A stretch of 64,000 nucleotides of DNA, taken from assembly GCF_001911425.1 (NCBI RefSeq), contig NZ_MPPL01000001.1:3361160-3425159 (forward strand), given 5' to 3'. The notes beneath the pieces were generated by a model. It was given only the letters and a program-made list of their open reading frames with translations, was not told the origin of the DNA and made no database searches. Both the position numbers and the translations under genes were made by a program. This DNA comes from Mucilaginibacter polytrichastri. Its GTDB lineage: Bacteria; Bacteroidota; Bacteroidia; Sphingobacteriales; Sphingobacteriaceae. Positions 34,929-42,882 of this stretch are shown piece by piece. Numbering within the stretch: the first letter of the stretch is position 1; the number at the start of each line of letters is the position of its first letter.

Positions 34929-36557
34929 ATGATAAAAATTGATCCCGATAATTTACCAGATGGTGATGGCAATCTTCGTCAACAATATGAGGAAAATGAG
35001 AGCCAGGCTGCCGAATTGGTAAGTGCTAATAAAGAGATCGCTCTTCAATACCAGGAAAAAAACAAAAGGGCCGCCGAACTAATCATCGCCAATAAAGAAC
35101 TGGATTATCAAAACGAAGAAAAAGAAAACCGGGCTGCAGAACTGGTGATAGCCAATAAAGAGTTAATTTTTCAAAATGCAGAAAAAGAAAACCGGGCTGC
35201 AGAACTGATCATAGCTAATAAAGAATTAATATTTCAGAACGAAGAGAAAGAAAACCGCGCTGCGGAGTTAGCTATCGCCAATAAAGAGCTTGCTTTTCAA
35301 AACGAAGAAAAAGAGAACCGGGCTGCAGAACTTATTATCGCCAATAAAGAGCTTGCTTTTCAGAACGAAGAAAAAGAGAACCGCGCTGCCGAACTAATTA
35401 TCGCCAATAAAGAGCTTGCTTTTCAAAACGAAGAAAAAGAGAACCGCGCTGCCGAACTAATCATTGCCAATAAAGAATTAATATTTCAGAACGAAGAGAA
35501 AGAAAACCGGGCTGCAGAGTTAATCATTGCCAATAAAGAACTGGTATTTCAGAACAAAGAAAAAGAAAACCGCGCCGCTGAACTGATTATCGCCAATAAA
35601 GAACTGGCTTATCAGAACACAGAAAAAGAGGACCTTGCCGCTAAACTGGTTATTTTAAATAAAGAACTGGCCTATCAAAATGAAGAAAAGGAAAACCGGG
35701 CTGCCGAACTAATTATCGCCAATAAAGAACTGGCTTATCAGAATATAGAAAAAGAAAAACGAGCGGAGGAACTAAGTACTGCCAACAGGGAGCTTAAAAA
35801 TGCTGAGGACGATATCCGTAAACTAAATGACGAACTAGAGCAAAAGGTAACAGATCGTACCGCGCAGCTGGAGGCAGTTAATAAAGAGTTGGGCTCATTC
35901 TCTTATTCGGTATCACATGATCTTCGTGCCCCCATCCGGGCAATAAACGGATACACCAAGATTCTGGCCGAAGATTATGGCGACCTGTTAGATGAAGATG
36001 GCACCGGAATCCTGCAATCCATCATTCACAACTCCAAAAAAATGGGCGAACTGATTGATGACCTGCTTGCGTTTTCTAAGCTGGGAAGAAAACAGGTGAG
36101 CTTTACCGAAGTAGACATGAACGCCCTGGTAGCATCGGTACGTGAAGACCTTAGCTTTGAGGAGGGTGAAAATATTCCGATTTTCGAGATTGCCGAACTA
36201 CCTGCTGCCAATGCAGATAAATCATTGATTAAACAGGTATGGATCAACCTTATTTCCAACTCTATTAAATATTCGCGCAATAAGCCGGAAACAAGAATCA
36301 GCATTGGGGCTTATGAAAAAGACGACCTGATTGTTTACTATGTAAAAGATGCCGGGGCTGGTTTTGATATGCAATACTACGATAAACTATTCGGGGTTTT
36401 TCAACGCCTGCACTCACAAGAGGAGTTTGAAGGCACCGGTATTGGTTTGGCTATTGTGCAAAAAATAGTGAGCCGCCATAACGGTACCATATGGGCCGAA
36501 TCTGTGCTGGAAGAAGGAAGCTGCTTTTATTTCAGCCTACAAAAATTTAATAACTAA
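34929..36557 (+). CDS. Histidine kinase with a 21-residue repeat coiled coil
   Basis: A 542-residue soluble kinase. After 26 residues come twelve tandem copies of a 21-residue unit of form AAELIIANKEL.FQNEEKENR (residues 27-278), exactly three heptads each, which should form a long coiled coil. A linker with DRTAQLEAVNKEL leads to SYSVSHDLRAPI (H330), then a HATPase with WINLISNSIKYSRN, YYVKDAGAGFDMQY and GTGIGLAIVQKIV. There is no PAS, GAF or membrane domain, so the rod itself or a partner must supply the signal. A receiver-only gene starts 3 bp downstream and a receiver-PAS kinase follows, forming one operon. Confidence 0.94.
   Translation: MIKIDPDNLPDGDGNLRQQYEENESQAAELVSANKEIALQYQEKNKRAAELIIANKELDYQNEEKENRAAELVIANKELIFQNAEKENRAAELIIANKELIFQNEEKENRAAELAIANKELAFQNEEKENRAAELIIANKELAFQNEEKENRAAELIIANKELAFQNEEKENRAAELIIANKELIFQNEEKENRAAELIIANKELVFQNKEKENRAAELIIANKELAYQNTEKEDLAAKLVILNKELAYQNEEKENRAAELIIANKELAYQNIEKEKRAEELSTANRELKNAEDDIRKLNDELEQKVTDRTAQLEAVNKELGSFSYSVSHDLRAPIRAINGYTKILAEDYGDLLDEDGTGILQSIIHNSKKMGELIDDLLAFSKLGRKQVSFTEVDMNALVASVREDLSFEEGENIPIFEIAELPAANADKSLIKQVWINLISNSIKYSRNKPETRISIGAYEKDDLIVYYVKDAGAGFDMQYYDKLFGVFQRLHSQEEFEGTGIGLAIVQKIVSRHNGTIWAESVLEEGSCFYFSLQKFNN
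35007..35762 (+). repeat. Twelve tandem 63-bp coding repeats
   Basis: Twelve in-frame units of 63 bp inside the kinase gene. Units five to eight are nearly identical in protein, and neighbouring units share long DNA stretches, which points to expansion by slippage or unequal recombination. The outer units (1, 2, 11, 12) are the most diverged. Confidence 0.9.
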
Positions 36558-36560
36558 ACT

Positions 36561-37001
36561 ATGAATTACGATAACATCGAAATCCTATTTGCCGAAGACA
36601 GTAAAGATGATGCAGCACTAACTGTCCGTGCACTTAACAAAAGCGGTTTTACAAATAAACTTCATCATGTTATGGACGGTGCTATGGCTCTTGATTTTCT
36701 TTATTGCAGGGGCATTTACGAATCCCGTAATCCGAAAGAGTTTCCAAAACTAATTTTGCTTGACTTGAAGATGCCGAAAGTATCTGGTATGCAAGTGCTT
36801 GAAAAAGTAAAGTCTGACCCTATTCTGAAAGCCATACCGATTGTGATGTTAACTTCCTCAAAAGAAAGCCCCGACATTGAAAAATGCTTTGAACTGGGCG
36901 CAAACAGCTACATTGTTAAACCTGTTGATAGCGACAATTTCTTCAATGCCATTAAAGAAATTGGCATGTACTGGATGATTTTGAGCCAGCCGGCACATTA
37001 G
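36561..37001 (+). CDS. Rcp1-type single-domain response regulator
   Basis: A 146-residue receiver without output domain. The acid pocket is AEDSKDD (11-17), the phospho-acceptor D68 lies in ILLDLKMP and the lysine is K120 in YIVKPVDS. The extended loop after the second strand (YCRGIYESRNPKEFP) is typical of Rcp1-like receivers that accept phosphate from phytochrome-type kinases. It starts 3 bp after the repeat kinase gene, so that kinase is the likely donor. The next gene begins 13 bp later. It may relay phosphate or signal through protein binding. Confidence 0.93.
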   Translation: MNYDNIEILFAEDSKDDAALTVRALNKSGFTNKLHHVMDGAMALDFLYCRGIYESRNPKEFPKLILLDLKMPKVSGMQVLEKVKSDPILKAIPIVMLTSSKESPDIEKCFELGANSYIVKPVDSDNFFNAIKEIGMYWMILSQPAH

Positions 37002-37014
37002 ATTGCCTATTTCT

Positions 37015-38538
37015 ATGATAGCTGATCCTAAAATACTGATTCTGGAGGATGACTCAACAGATGCCGACCTGCTATGCCGGCAGCTAAAAAAATCCGGATT
37101 AAACTTTACTTTTCAACTTGTACAAACCCGTATTGCTTATGAGCTGGCGCTGGCGAATTTTATCCCTGACATTATTTTGTCAGATTATTCCATGCCTTCT
37201 TTTGATGCGGAAACTGCTTTTGATATTAAACAAATAAGCCATCCACAAATCCCCTTCATCATCGTATCTGGGTTTATAGGGGAAGAAAACGTGGTTGAGC
37301 TCATTAAAAAAGGCGTAACCGATTACGTATCAAAAAACACACTGGTTAGTTTATCGGCAAAGATCAAACGTGCGCTGAGGGATACTGAAATAGCGGCCGA
37401 AAAGTTAATTACAGATGAGCGATTACGAGCGCAGACCGCCGAACTAATTGACCTGAATGCCGAACTGGAAGAAAGGGTAACCAATAGAACTAAGGCGTTA
37501 GTAGAAAGCGAATACCGGTTTCGCAACATGATGGAAACCATACCGCAGATTGCCTGGACTAACACCATGGCCGGTACGGTAAACTTTTTTAACCAGCGCT
37601 GGTATGATTACACGGGACTGAACCCTGAAACGGACAATTGGGATATAGAGGTTTTCATCCACCCCGATGATCTGAAAGATAGTCTTAACAAATTCAGGCA
37701 GATCAGGAAAACTAACCAGGGAGGTGAATTCCAAATTCGCGGTAAACGTGCCGACGGTACTTACCGCTGGCACTTGCTGCGCCTGATGCCCATAAAAAGC
37801 ATAGACGGTAAAATGCAGCTTTGGGTAGGCACTGCTACTGATATCCAGGAGTTGCGACTGCTGCAACAGCAAAAAGACGATTTTATAAGTATTGCCAGCC
37901 ACGAATTGCGTACCCCCATGACCAGCCTAAAAGCGACCCTGCAAATGCTGGACAGGATTAAAAACAAACCATCTGCGCCGATACTTCCGGCTCTTATAGA
38001 GCAGGCCAATAAAAGTTCTGAAAAGGTAAACGCGTTGATCGAAGATTTATTGAACGCCAGCAAAGCAAATGAGGGCCAGCTAAACATCCAGGCAAAACGC
38101 ATGGTAGTTTTCAATGTGGCTGAGGAGTGCATTCGCCAGTATAAAACAGAAAGTTTACGCATTGAGGTAACTGGCGACCGTACCGTAGCTGTTTTAGCAG
38201 ATGCCGCTCGTATTGAGCAGGTATTGGTTAACTTTTTTAACAATGCTGCCAAATATGCACAGAGTTCTGATAAAGTAAGCGTCCATATCGAAAAAATAGA
38301 CGACTCGGTTAAAGTATCCGTGATAGACCATGGACCTGGCATCCCCCCCGAAAAATTGCGTTATCTTTTTGACCGTTATTACCGTGCAGACAGTAGCGGC
38401 AGCAGGTATGCAGGCTTAGGTTTAGGTCTTTTTATTTGTACAGAAATTATTAAAAAGCACAAGGGCCAGATAGGCGTTAACAGCGAACTGGGTAATGGCA
38501 GTACTTTTTGGTTTACATTACCCGTATTTTCGGCCTAA
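37015..38538 (+). CDS. Receiver-PAS-histidine kinase hybrid
   Basis: A 507-residue protein; the ATG at 37015 is preferred over an upstream TTG at 37003. Residues 1-125 are a receiver with EDD (11-13) and D57 in ILSDYSMP; the usual KP lysine motif reads VSKNTL, as in related hybrids. A coiled coil (TAELIDLNAELEERVTNRT) leads to a PAS/PAC fold at about 165-285 (FRNMMETIPQIAWTNTMAG; WVGTATDIQELR). The kinase core has SIASHELRTPM (H near 296), VLVNFFNNAAKYAQ and GLGLGLFICTEII. It could receive phosphate from the upstream kinase through its own receiver and pass the signal on. Confidence 0.94.
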   Translation: MIADPKILILEDDSTDADLLCRQLKKSGLNFTFQLVQTRIAYELALANFIPDIILSDYSMPSFDAETAFDIKQISHPQIPFIIVSGFIGEENVVELIKKGVTDYVSKNTLVSLSAKIKRALRDTEIAAEKLITDERLRAQTAELIDLNAELEERVTNRTKALVESEYRFRNMMETIPQIAWTNTMAGTVNFFNQRWYDYTGLNPETDNWDIEVFIHPDDLKDSLNKFRQIRKTNQGGEFQIRGKRADGTYRWHLLRLMPIKSIDGKMQLWVGTATDIQELRLLQQQKDDFISIASHELRTPMTSLKATLQMLDRIKNKPSAPILPALIEQANKSSEKVNALIEDLLNASKANEGQLNIQAKRMVVFNVAEECIRQYKTESLRIEVTGDRTVAVLADAARIEQVLVNFFNNAAKYAQSSDKVSVHIEKIDDSVKVSVIDHGPGIPPEKLRYLFDRYYRADSSGSRYAGLGLGLFICTEIIKKHKGQIGVNSELGNGSTFWFTLPVFSA

Positions 38539-38572
38539 ACAAACACTTAAATCAGGCTGATTTGTTAAAGAT

Positions 38573-39262
38573 TTATTGCAGACCGTTATAATAATCAAAC
38601 AGCTTTTTAACGTCTTCTTCTTTATGGAAATCAATTGCTGTATTAGCGAGGTAGGTATTTATCTGCGGTGCTTTATCAGATAAGGCTTGCAGTACAGCAT
38701 CTTTATTAAGTTTTGTGCGAAACATTTTGGCATCCCTGAATATGTAATAAGATGCCCCCTTTAAATAAAGGCCATCAATTGGCGCCATATTATCATCTCT
38801 TACGTCCTTAATTACTTCCTTGTAGTGTTTAAGCAGCATCGTTTTTCCGGGGGCTACTACTTCATAAAATGATGTGGCATGATACCCATCTATTTTAGGA
38901 AAGTTATCGGCAAAGGTTCTTTCCCGGTCGGCATTAAGTGTAAAAGATTTTACCGGCTCTGCAAACTTTAAAGGCTCGTCTGTTTTGTTGTAAACAAAAG
39001 TCAGCATATCGGTTTCTATATTATACTTAAAAAGCATTTTTTTATAGGTCTTGCCATCTTCGGTAACCACCTTTCCAGTCATCCAGTCATCAAACAAAAA
39101 GGGCGATCCCTTTACTTTGCCATATTTATTTACTGGTACAGCCCTGCCTAATTCATCAGCCACGGGCGTAGTAGAATATGATTGGTCGTGCTTCTGTGCC
39201 AAAGCATTAAAAGCAGATACAGATACAAGCAGAAATGTTAATAAACAAGAGGTTTTAATCAT
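38573..39262 (-). CDS. Secreted protein of unknown function
   Basis: A 229-residue exported protein. The ATG at 39262 starts a signal peptide (MIKTSCLLTFLLVSVSAF, cleavage near ALAQ); an in-frame ATG at 39316 would add 18 residues before it. The mature part is mixed alpha/beta with many lysines (DDWMTGKVVTEDGKTYKKML; FKYNIETDMLTFVYNKTDEP). Its end (DKAPQINTYLANTAIDFHKE) is helical. I do not assign a family, though the composition fits periplasmic proteins of Bacteroidota. It is convergent with the kinase operon and divergent from the haem-PAS kinase gene. Confidence 0.75.
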   Translation of the reverse strand: MIKTSCLLTFLLVSVSAFNALAQKHDQSYSTTPVADELGRAVPVNKYGKVKGSPFLFDDWMTGKVVTEDGKTYKKMLFKYNIETDMLTFVYNKTDEPLKFAEPVKSFTLNADRERTFADNFPKIDGYHATSFYEVVAPGKTMLLKHYKEVIKDVRDDNMAPIDGLYLKGASYYIFRDAKMFRTKLNKDAVLQALSDKAPQINTYLANTAIDFHKEEDVKKLFDYYNGLQ

Positions 39263-39425
39263 GATAAAATGTGCTGTTTGGCGTAAAATGATTTTTCTTA
39301 AATATATGAATAGCAATTTACTAAATATATTTTATTCCGAATTGAGCCGCTTCATTTTTTTTTAAATCCCAATCAAAGCCCCGGTTTCTAATTCATACAC
39401 CCAAACTATACACTCGCTTAAAAAA

Positions 39426-39438
39426 TGACCGCCGTCAC
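39426..39438. promoter_or_regulatory. CRP/FNR-like site 1, upstream of the haem-PAS kinase
   Basis: TGACCGCCGTCAC, with symmetric TGAC/GTCA half-sites spaced by 4 bp, 78 bp upstream of the kinase ATG at 39517. It fits the six-member consensus TGAY-N4-GTCAC. Confidence 0.55.
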
Positions 39439-39490
39439 TATTCTGGCAGATATTCATCATTCTCTATTCTATGTTTCATTGTTGATATTT

Positions 39491-39503
39491 GTGACAAGTA
39501 TCA
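39491..39503. promoter_or_regulatory. CRP/FNR-like site 2, upstream of the haem-PAS kinase
   Basis: GTGACAAGTATCA (TGATACTTGTCAC on the other strand), ending 13 bp before the kinase ATG. A regulator bound here would block initiation, suggesting negative autoregulation if it is used. Confidence 0.55.
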
Positions 39504-39516
39504 TATTTATTTTTAA

Positions 39517-40707
39517 ATGGAAAATGCAGCCTTATTACAAGCCATCATTAAAAATGCCATCGACGGTATTATTACCATAGATGAGCGTGGCAGGGTTGAA
39601 TCCATAAATCCTTCGGGATGTAATTTATTTGGTTATGAAGCTAGCGAAGTAATTGGCAACAACATTGCCATACTAATGCCCCAACCAGACAAAAGCCAGC
39701 ACGACGAATACTTGCACCGGTACCAGCACACCGGCCAGGCACATATTATCGGCATTGGGCGCGAAGTAATGGGGCTGCGCAAAGATGGCACCACGTTTCC
39801 TTTCCGTTTGGGTGTAAGCGAGGTCAAATACTCGGGGCGAAAAATTTACACTGGTTTTATCCATGACCTAAGCCGTGAGAAAGAAGCAGAAAGCCAGTTA
39901 AAGGATTATGCAACGCACCTCGAAGAACTGGTTGAAGAGCGCACACAATCATTAAAAAAATCGTTGGATGCCCTACAGGAAGCCAAAGAAGAAGTTAGCC
40001 AGTCATTAGAAAAAGAACGCGAGCTGGGGCAGCTCAAAAGCAGGTTTGTATCTATGGCTTCGCACGAGTTCAGGACGCCTTTAAGCTCCATACAACTATC
40101 GGCATCACTTATAGAAAGATATGCCCAGGAATTTAACAATGCCAACATCACCAAACATATTGGTAAAATTAAAAGCGCAGTAGAGAACCTCACCGGGATA
40201 CTGAATGATTTTTTATCACTCGAAAAATTAGAGGCCGGCAAAGTAGAACCCATTTTTACAGCGTTTGATATTGTAAAATTTGCCGAAGAGATAACAGAAG
40301 AAATGCAGCTTGTTGCCAAGCAAAATCAAAACATCATCTATCAGCATACAGGCGTATTAAGTAATGCCAAGCTCGATCAGTCGCTGCTCAAAAACTGTAT
40401 CATCAACCTCATCAGTAACTCGATCAAATACTCGGGCGAAAACACGTTTATTGAATTTAATACAGAAATAACGCAGCAGCAGTTGCTTGTTATTATTAAA
40501 GACAACGGCATCGGCATACCAGAGAACGACCAAAAACACTTGTTCGAGGCTTTTTTCAGGGCACACAATACCGGTAATATCCCAGGCACGGGCTTGGGTT
40601 TAAACATTGTAACCCGTTACGTAAAACTAATGGATGGTACCATCCAGTTTAAAAGCGAAGTAAATAAAGGCACCTCATTTATACTCTCATTCCCGATCCA
40701 AAAATGA
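39517..40707 (+). CDS. FixL-type haem-PAS oxygen-sensing histidine kinase
   Basis: A soluble 396-residue kinase. The PAS domain (residues 1-120) strongly matches the oxygen sensor FixL. As I recall the Bradyrhizobium FixL pocket, the haem ligand H200 corresponds to H62 (QHDEYLHRY), R206 to R68, H214-I215 to H76-I77, R220 to R82 (HIIGIGR) and L236 to L98; I238 is V100. A coiled coil follows, then MASHEFRTPLSSI (H183), NLISNSIKYSGEN and GTGLGLNIVTRYV. It should autophosphorylate when oxygen leaves the haem. It overlaps the receiver-CRP gene by 4 bp and lies near hemN and the cbb3 cluster, which fits an oxygen-control role. Confidence 0.9.
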   Translation: MENAALLQAIIKNAIDGIITIDERGRVESINPSGCNLFGYEASEVIGNNIAILMPQPDKSQHDEYLHRYQHTGQAHIIGIGREVMGLRKDGTTFPFRLGVSEVKYSGRKIYTGFIHDLSREKEAESQLKDYATHLEELVEERTQSLKKSLDALQEAKEEVSQSLEKERELGQLKSRFVSMASHEFRTPLSSIQLSASLIERYAQEFNNANITKHIGKIKSAVENLTGILNDFLSLEKLEAGKVEPIFTAFDIVKFAEEITEEMQLVAKQNQNIIYQHTGVLSNAKLDQSLLKNCIINLISNSIKYSGENTFIEFNTEITQQQLLVIIKDNGIGIPENDQKHLFEAFFRAHNTGNIPGTGLGLNIVTRYVKLMDGTIQFKSEVNKGTSFILSFPIQK

Positions 40708-41753
40708 AAACGATCTTAATTATTGAAGACAATAACGACATTAGGGAAAGCACTGCCGAAATACTTGGACTATCCGGCTTTAATGTATTACAGGCAAACA
40801 ATGGCAAGGCAGGCATCGATCTGGCTTTTCAGCATAAACCAGATCTGATACTGTGTGATATTATGATGCCCGAACTAGACGGTTATGGCGTATTATACCT
40901 GCTGGGCAAAAACCCCGAAACCGATGCCATACCCTTTATATTTTTAACAGCCAAGGCAGAGCGGATTGATTTTAGGAAAGGGATGGAAATGGGTGCCGAC
41001 GATTACCTGACCAAACCCTTTGACGATATGGAATTGCTGAACGCGATAGAAAGCCGCCTGAACAAAAAGCAAAAACAGGAAGCCTTTTACAGCAAATCTT
41101 TACAAGGGCTGGAAAACATTGCTAACGGCAACAGCAAAGGTGCAGAAGAATTAAAAGGACTAATTGCCCACCGTAAAATAAGGCAGATTAAGAAAAAACA
41201 GGTATTATATTACGAAGGAGACCAGCCGCAGGGCTTATACCTGATACTGGAAGGTGCGGTAAAAACTATAAAAATGGCCGAGGATGGCCGCGAGCTAATG
41301 ACAGGCTTATTTAAAGCCGATAATTATCTGGGCATTAATTCATTACTAATGGATGATGTATTTACAGAAACTGCCGAAGCGATAGAAGACACCACCCTGT
41401 GTTTATTGCCTAAAGAAGAGGTTGTAAAACTGCTAAATAAATATCCCGAAATTGGGCAGCAGTTTATAAAGCTACTCTCTAACAACATTCGCGAAAAAGA
41501 AGAACAGCTTATTGAGCTTGCTTATAAATCTGTGCGCAAACGTTTGGCACAAGTACTTATCAGGCTGAGTAAACAGTTTGCAGATGCCCATGAATTTAAG
41601 ATCTCGCGCGATGAACTTGCCGCTATGGCCGGCATGGCAACAGAAACAGTGAGCAGAACGCTAAGTGATTTTAAGGAGGAGAAACTGATTGAAAAAAAAG
41701 GCAGCCTCATTAATATTCTGGATATGAACAGACTTATTAAAATGAAAAACTGA
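40704..41753 (+). CDS. Receiver fused to a CRP/FNR transcription factor
   Basis: A 349-residue regulator. Residues 1-118 are a receiver (IEDN at 7-10, D52 in LCDIMMPELDG, K104 in LTKPF). Residues 155-265 are a cyclic-nucleotide-type effector fold (VLYYEGDQPQGLYLILEGAV) and 275-345 a Crp helix-turn-helix, with recognition helix TETVSRTL carrying the E-x-x-S-R of FNR (E314, S317, R318). There is no cysteine cluster for an iron-sulfur centre, so oxygen sensing is left to the kinase, whose gene it overlaps by 4 bp. It thus joins the roles of FixJ and FixK in one protein. Six TGAY-N4-GTCAC sites nearby are candidate targets. Confidence 0.94.
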   Translation: MKTILIIEDNNDIRESTAEILGLSGFNVLQANNGKAGIDLAFQHKPDLILCDIMMPELDGYGVLYLLGKNPETDAIPFIFLTAKAERIDFRKGMEMGADDYLTKPFDDMELLNAIESRLNKKQKQEAFYSKSLQGLENIANGNSKGAEELKGLIAHRKIRQIKKKQVLYYEGDQPQGLYLILEGAVKTIKMAEDGRELMTGLFKADNYLGINSLLMDDVFTETAEAIEDTTLCLLPKEEVVKLLNKYPEIGQQFIKLLSNNIREKEEQLIELAYKSVRKRLAQVLIRLSKQFADAHEFKISRDELAAMAGMATETVSRTLSDFKEEKLIEKKGSLINILDMNRLIKMKN

Positions 41754-41763
41754 TAACAGTCAC
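41751..41763. promoter_or_regulatory. CRP/FNR-like site 3, upstream of D-lactate dehydrogenase
   Basis: TGATAACAGTCAC, extended as TGAT-N3-AGTCACTTT like sites 5 and 6. It overlaps the stop codon of the receiver-CRP gene and lies 78 bp upstream of the dehydrogenase ATG. Confidence 0.65.
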
Positions 41764-41841
41764 TTTGTAGCATGACCTAACGCATAGTATATCTTTTGGC
41801 CGACAGGTATTTTTGTAGATAATCAAAAATACCTTCGACAG

Positions 41842-42870
41842 ATGAAAGTGGTAGCTTATAGTATTAAGAGCTTTGAAAAAGAATTTTTAGCGAAAGCCAA
41901 TCAAAAAAAACATGATATAACCCTTATATCAAATTCGCTAAGCCTCGAAACAGCAGCCTATGCCGAAGGGAAAGATGCAGTTGTAGTTTTTACTAATGAC
42001 GATGTTTCGGCACCGGTGGTTAACCGGCTAGCCGAAATGGGTATTAAATACATTGCCACCCGGTCTGCAGGTACCGACCAAATTGATAAGGATGCTGCCG
42101 CAAGCAGGGGTATTAAAATAGCCAATGTTCCTGTTTATTCGCCCCAGGCCATTGCAGAACATACCGTGGCGCTTGCTTTATCGCTAAGCAGGCAATTAAC
42201 CAGGGCAAATACACACAGCCATAATTTTGATTTTAAGCTTGATGAATTAATTGGCTTTAATTTTTACGGTAAAACGGTAGGCATTATTGGGCTGGGCCAT
42301 ATCGGGCTGGCAGTTGCGCAAATTTTTAATGGCTTGGGCTGCCATGTTATCGGCTATGATGTAATGGTGCCCGAAGATTTGAAAGGGATTGAGGCAGTAC
42401 CATTTAACCAGCTGCTTAAGCAGGCTGATATCATTTCTTTACATGCCCCCTTAAATACATTTACAGCGCATATTATTAATGCAGGCAGTTTGGCCGCCAT
42501 GAAAAACGGCGTTATGCTTATCAACACATCCCGTGGCGCGCTGATAAATACAGAGGATGTTTTAGAAGCGCTTGAGTGTGGTAAGATTGGCTACCTGGGG
42601 CTTGATGTGTATGAATTTGAAAAGGGCTTATTTTTTGAGGATCATCAGCAAGATAAAGTGCGCGACCCTTTACTAACCAGGTTACTAGAGTATCCTAATG
42701 TTTTAATAACCCCGCACCAGGGATTTTTAACCCATGAGGCTTTACAACAAATTGCAGACCAGACCATCAGAAACCTCGATAACTGGCAGCAGGATAAATG
42801 CGTTGGCAAGGCCTGCGTATGCGCAAAAAATTGCCGCGCTATGGATGCTATTAACAATCCTAAAATTTAA
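41842..42870 (+). CDS. ldhA: D-lactate dehydrogenase-like 2-hydroxyacid dehydrogenase
   Basis: A 342-residue NAD-dependent D-2-hydroxyacid dehydrogenase. The NAD motif is VGIIGLGHIGLAVAQIF (about 144-160), followed by an acidic GYDV. Catalytic residues are in NTSRGALI (R), the downstream Asp/Glu region (GLDVYEFE) and ITPHQGFLT (H). The DVYEFEKGLFFEDH segment is typical of fermentative LdhA, which reduces pyruvate to D-lactate. A C-terminal extension carries four cysteines (C320, C325, C327, C331; CVGKACVCAKNC), which is unusual and could bind a metal or respond to redox. The upstream CRP/FNR-like site and hemN 12 bp downstream support low-oxygen expression. Confidence 0.9.
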   Translation: MKVVAYSIKSFEKEFLAKANQKKHDITLISNSLSLETAAYAEGKDAVVVFTNDDVSAPVVNRLAEMGIKYIATRSAGTDQIDKDAAASRGIKIANVPVYSPQAIAEHTVALALSLSRQLTRANTHSHNFDFKLDELIGFNFYGKTVGIIGLGHIGLAVAQIFNGLGCHVIGYDVMVPEDLKGIEAVPFNQLLKQADIISLHAPLNTFTAHIINAGSLAAMKNGVMLINTSRGALINTEDVLEALECGKIGYLGLDVYEFEKGLFFEDHQQDKVRDPLLTRLLEYPNVLITPHQGFLTHEALQQIADQTIRNLDNWQQDKCVGKACVCAKNCRAMDAINNPKI

Positions 42871-42882
42871 TTCCCTCCCTTT

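Noticed and set aside
35007..35762. Regular 63-bp repeats as a CRISPR-like array
   Set aside because: There are no unique spacers; the repeats are in-frame coiled-coil codons of a histidine kinase.
38547..38565. AAATCA-N3-TGATTT hairpin as terminator between convergent genes
   Set aside because: The stem is short and AT-rich with no clear T-run; too weak to call.
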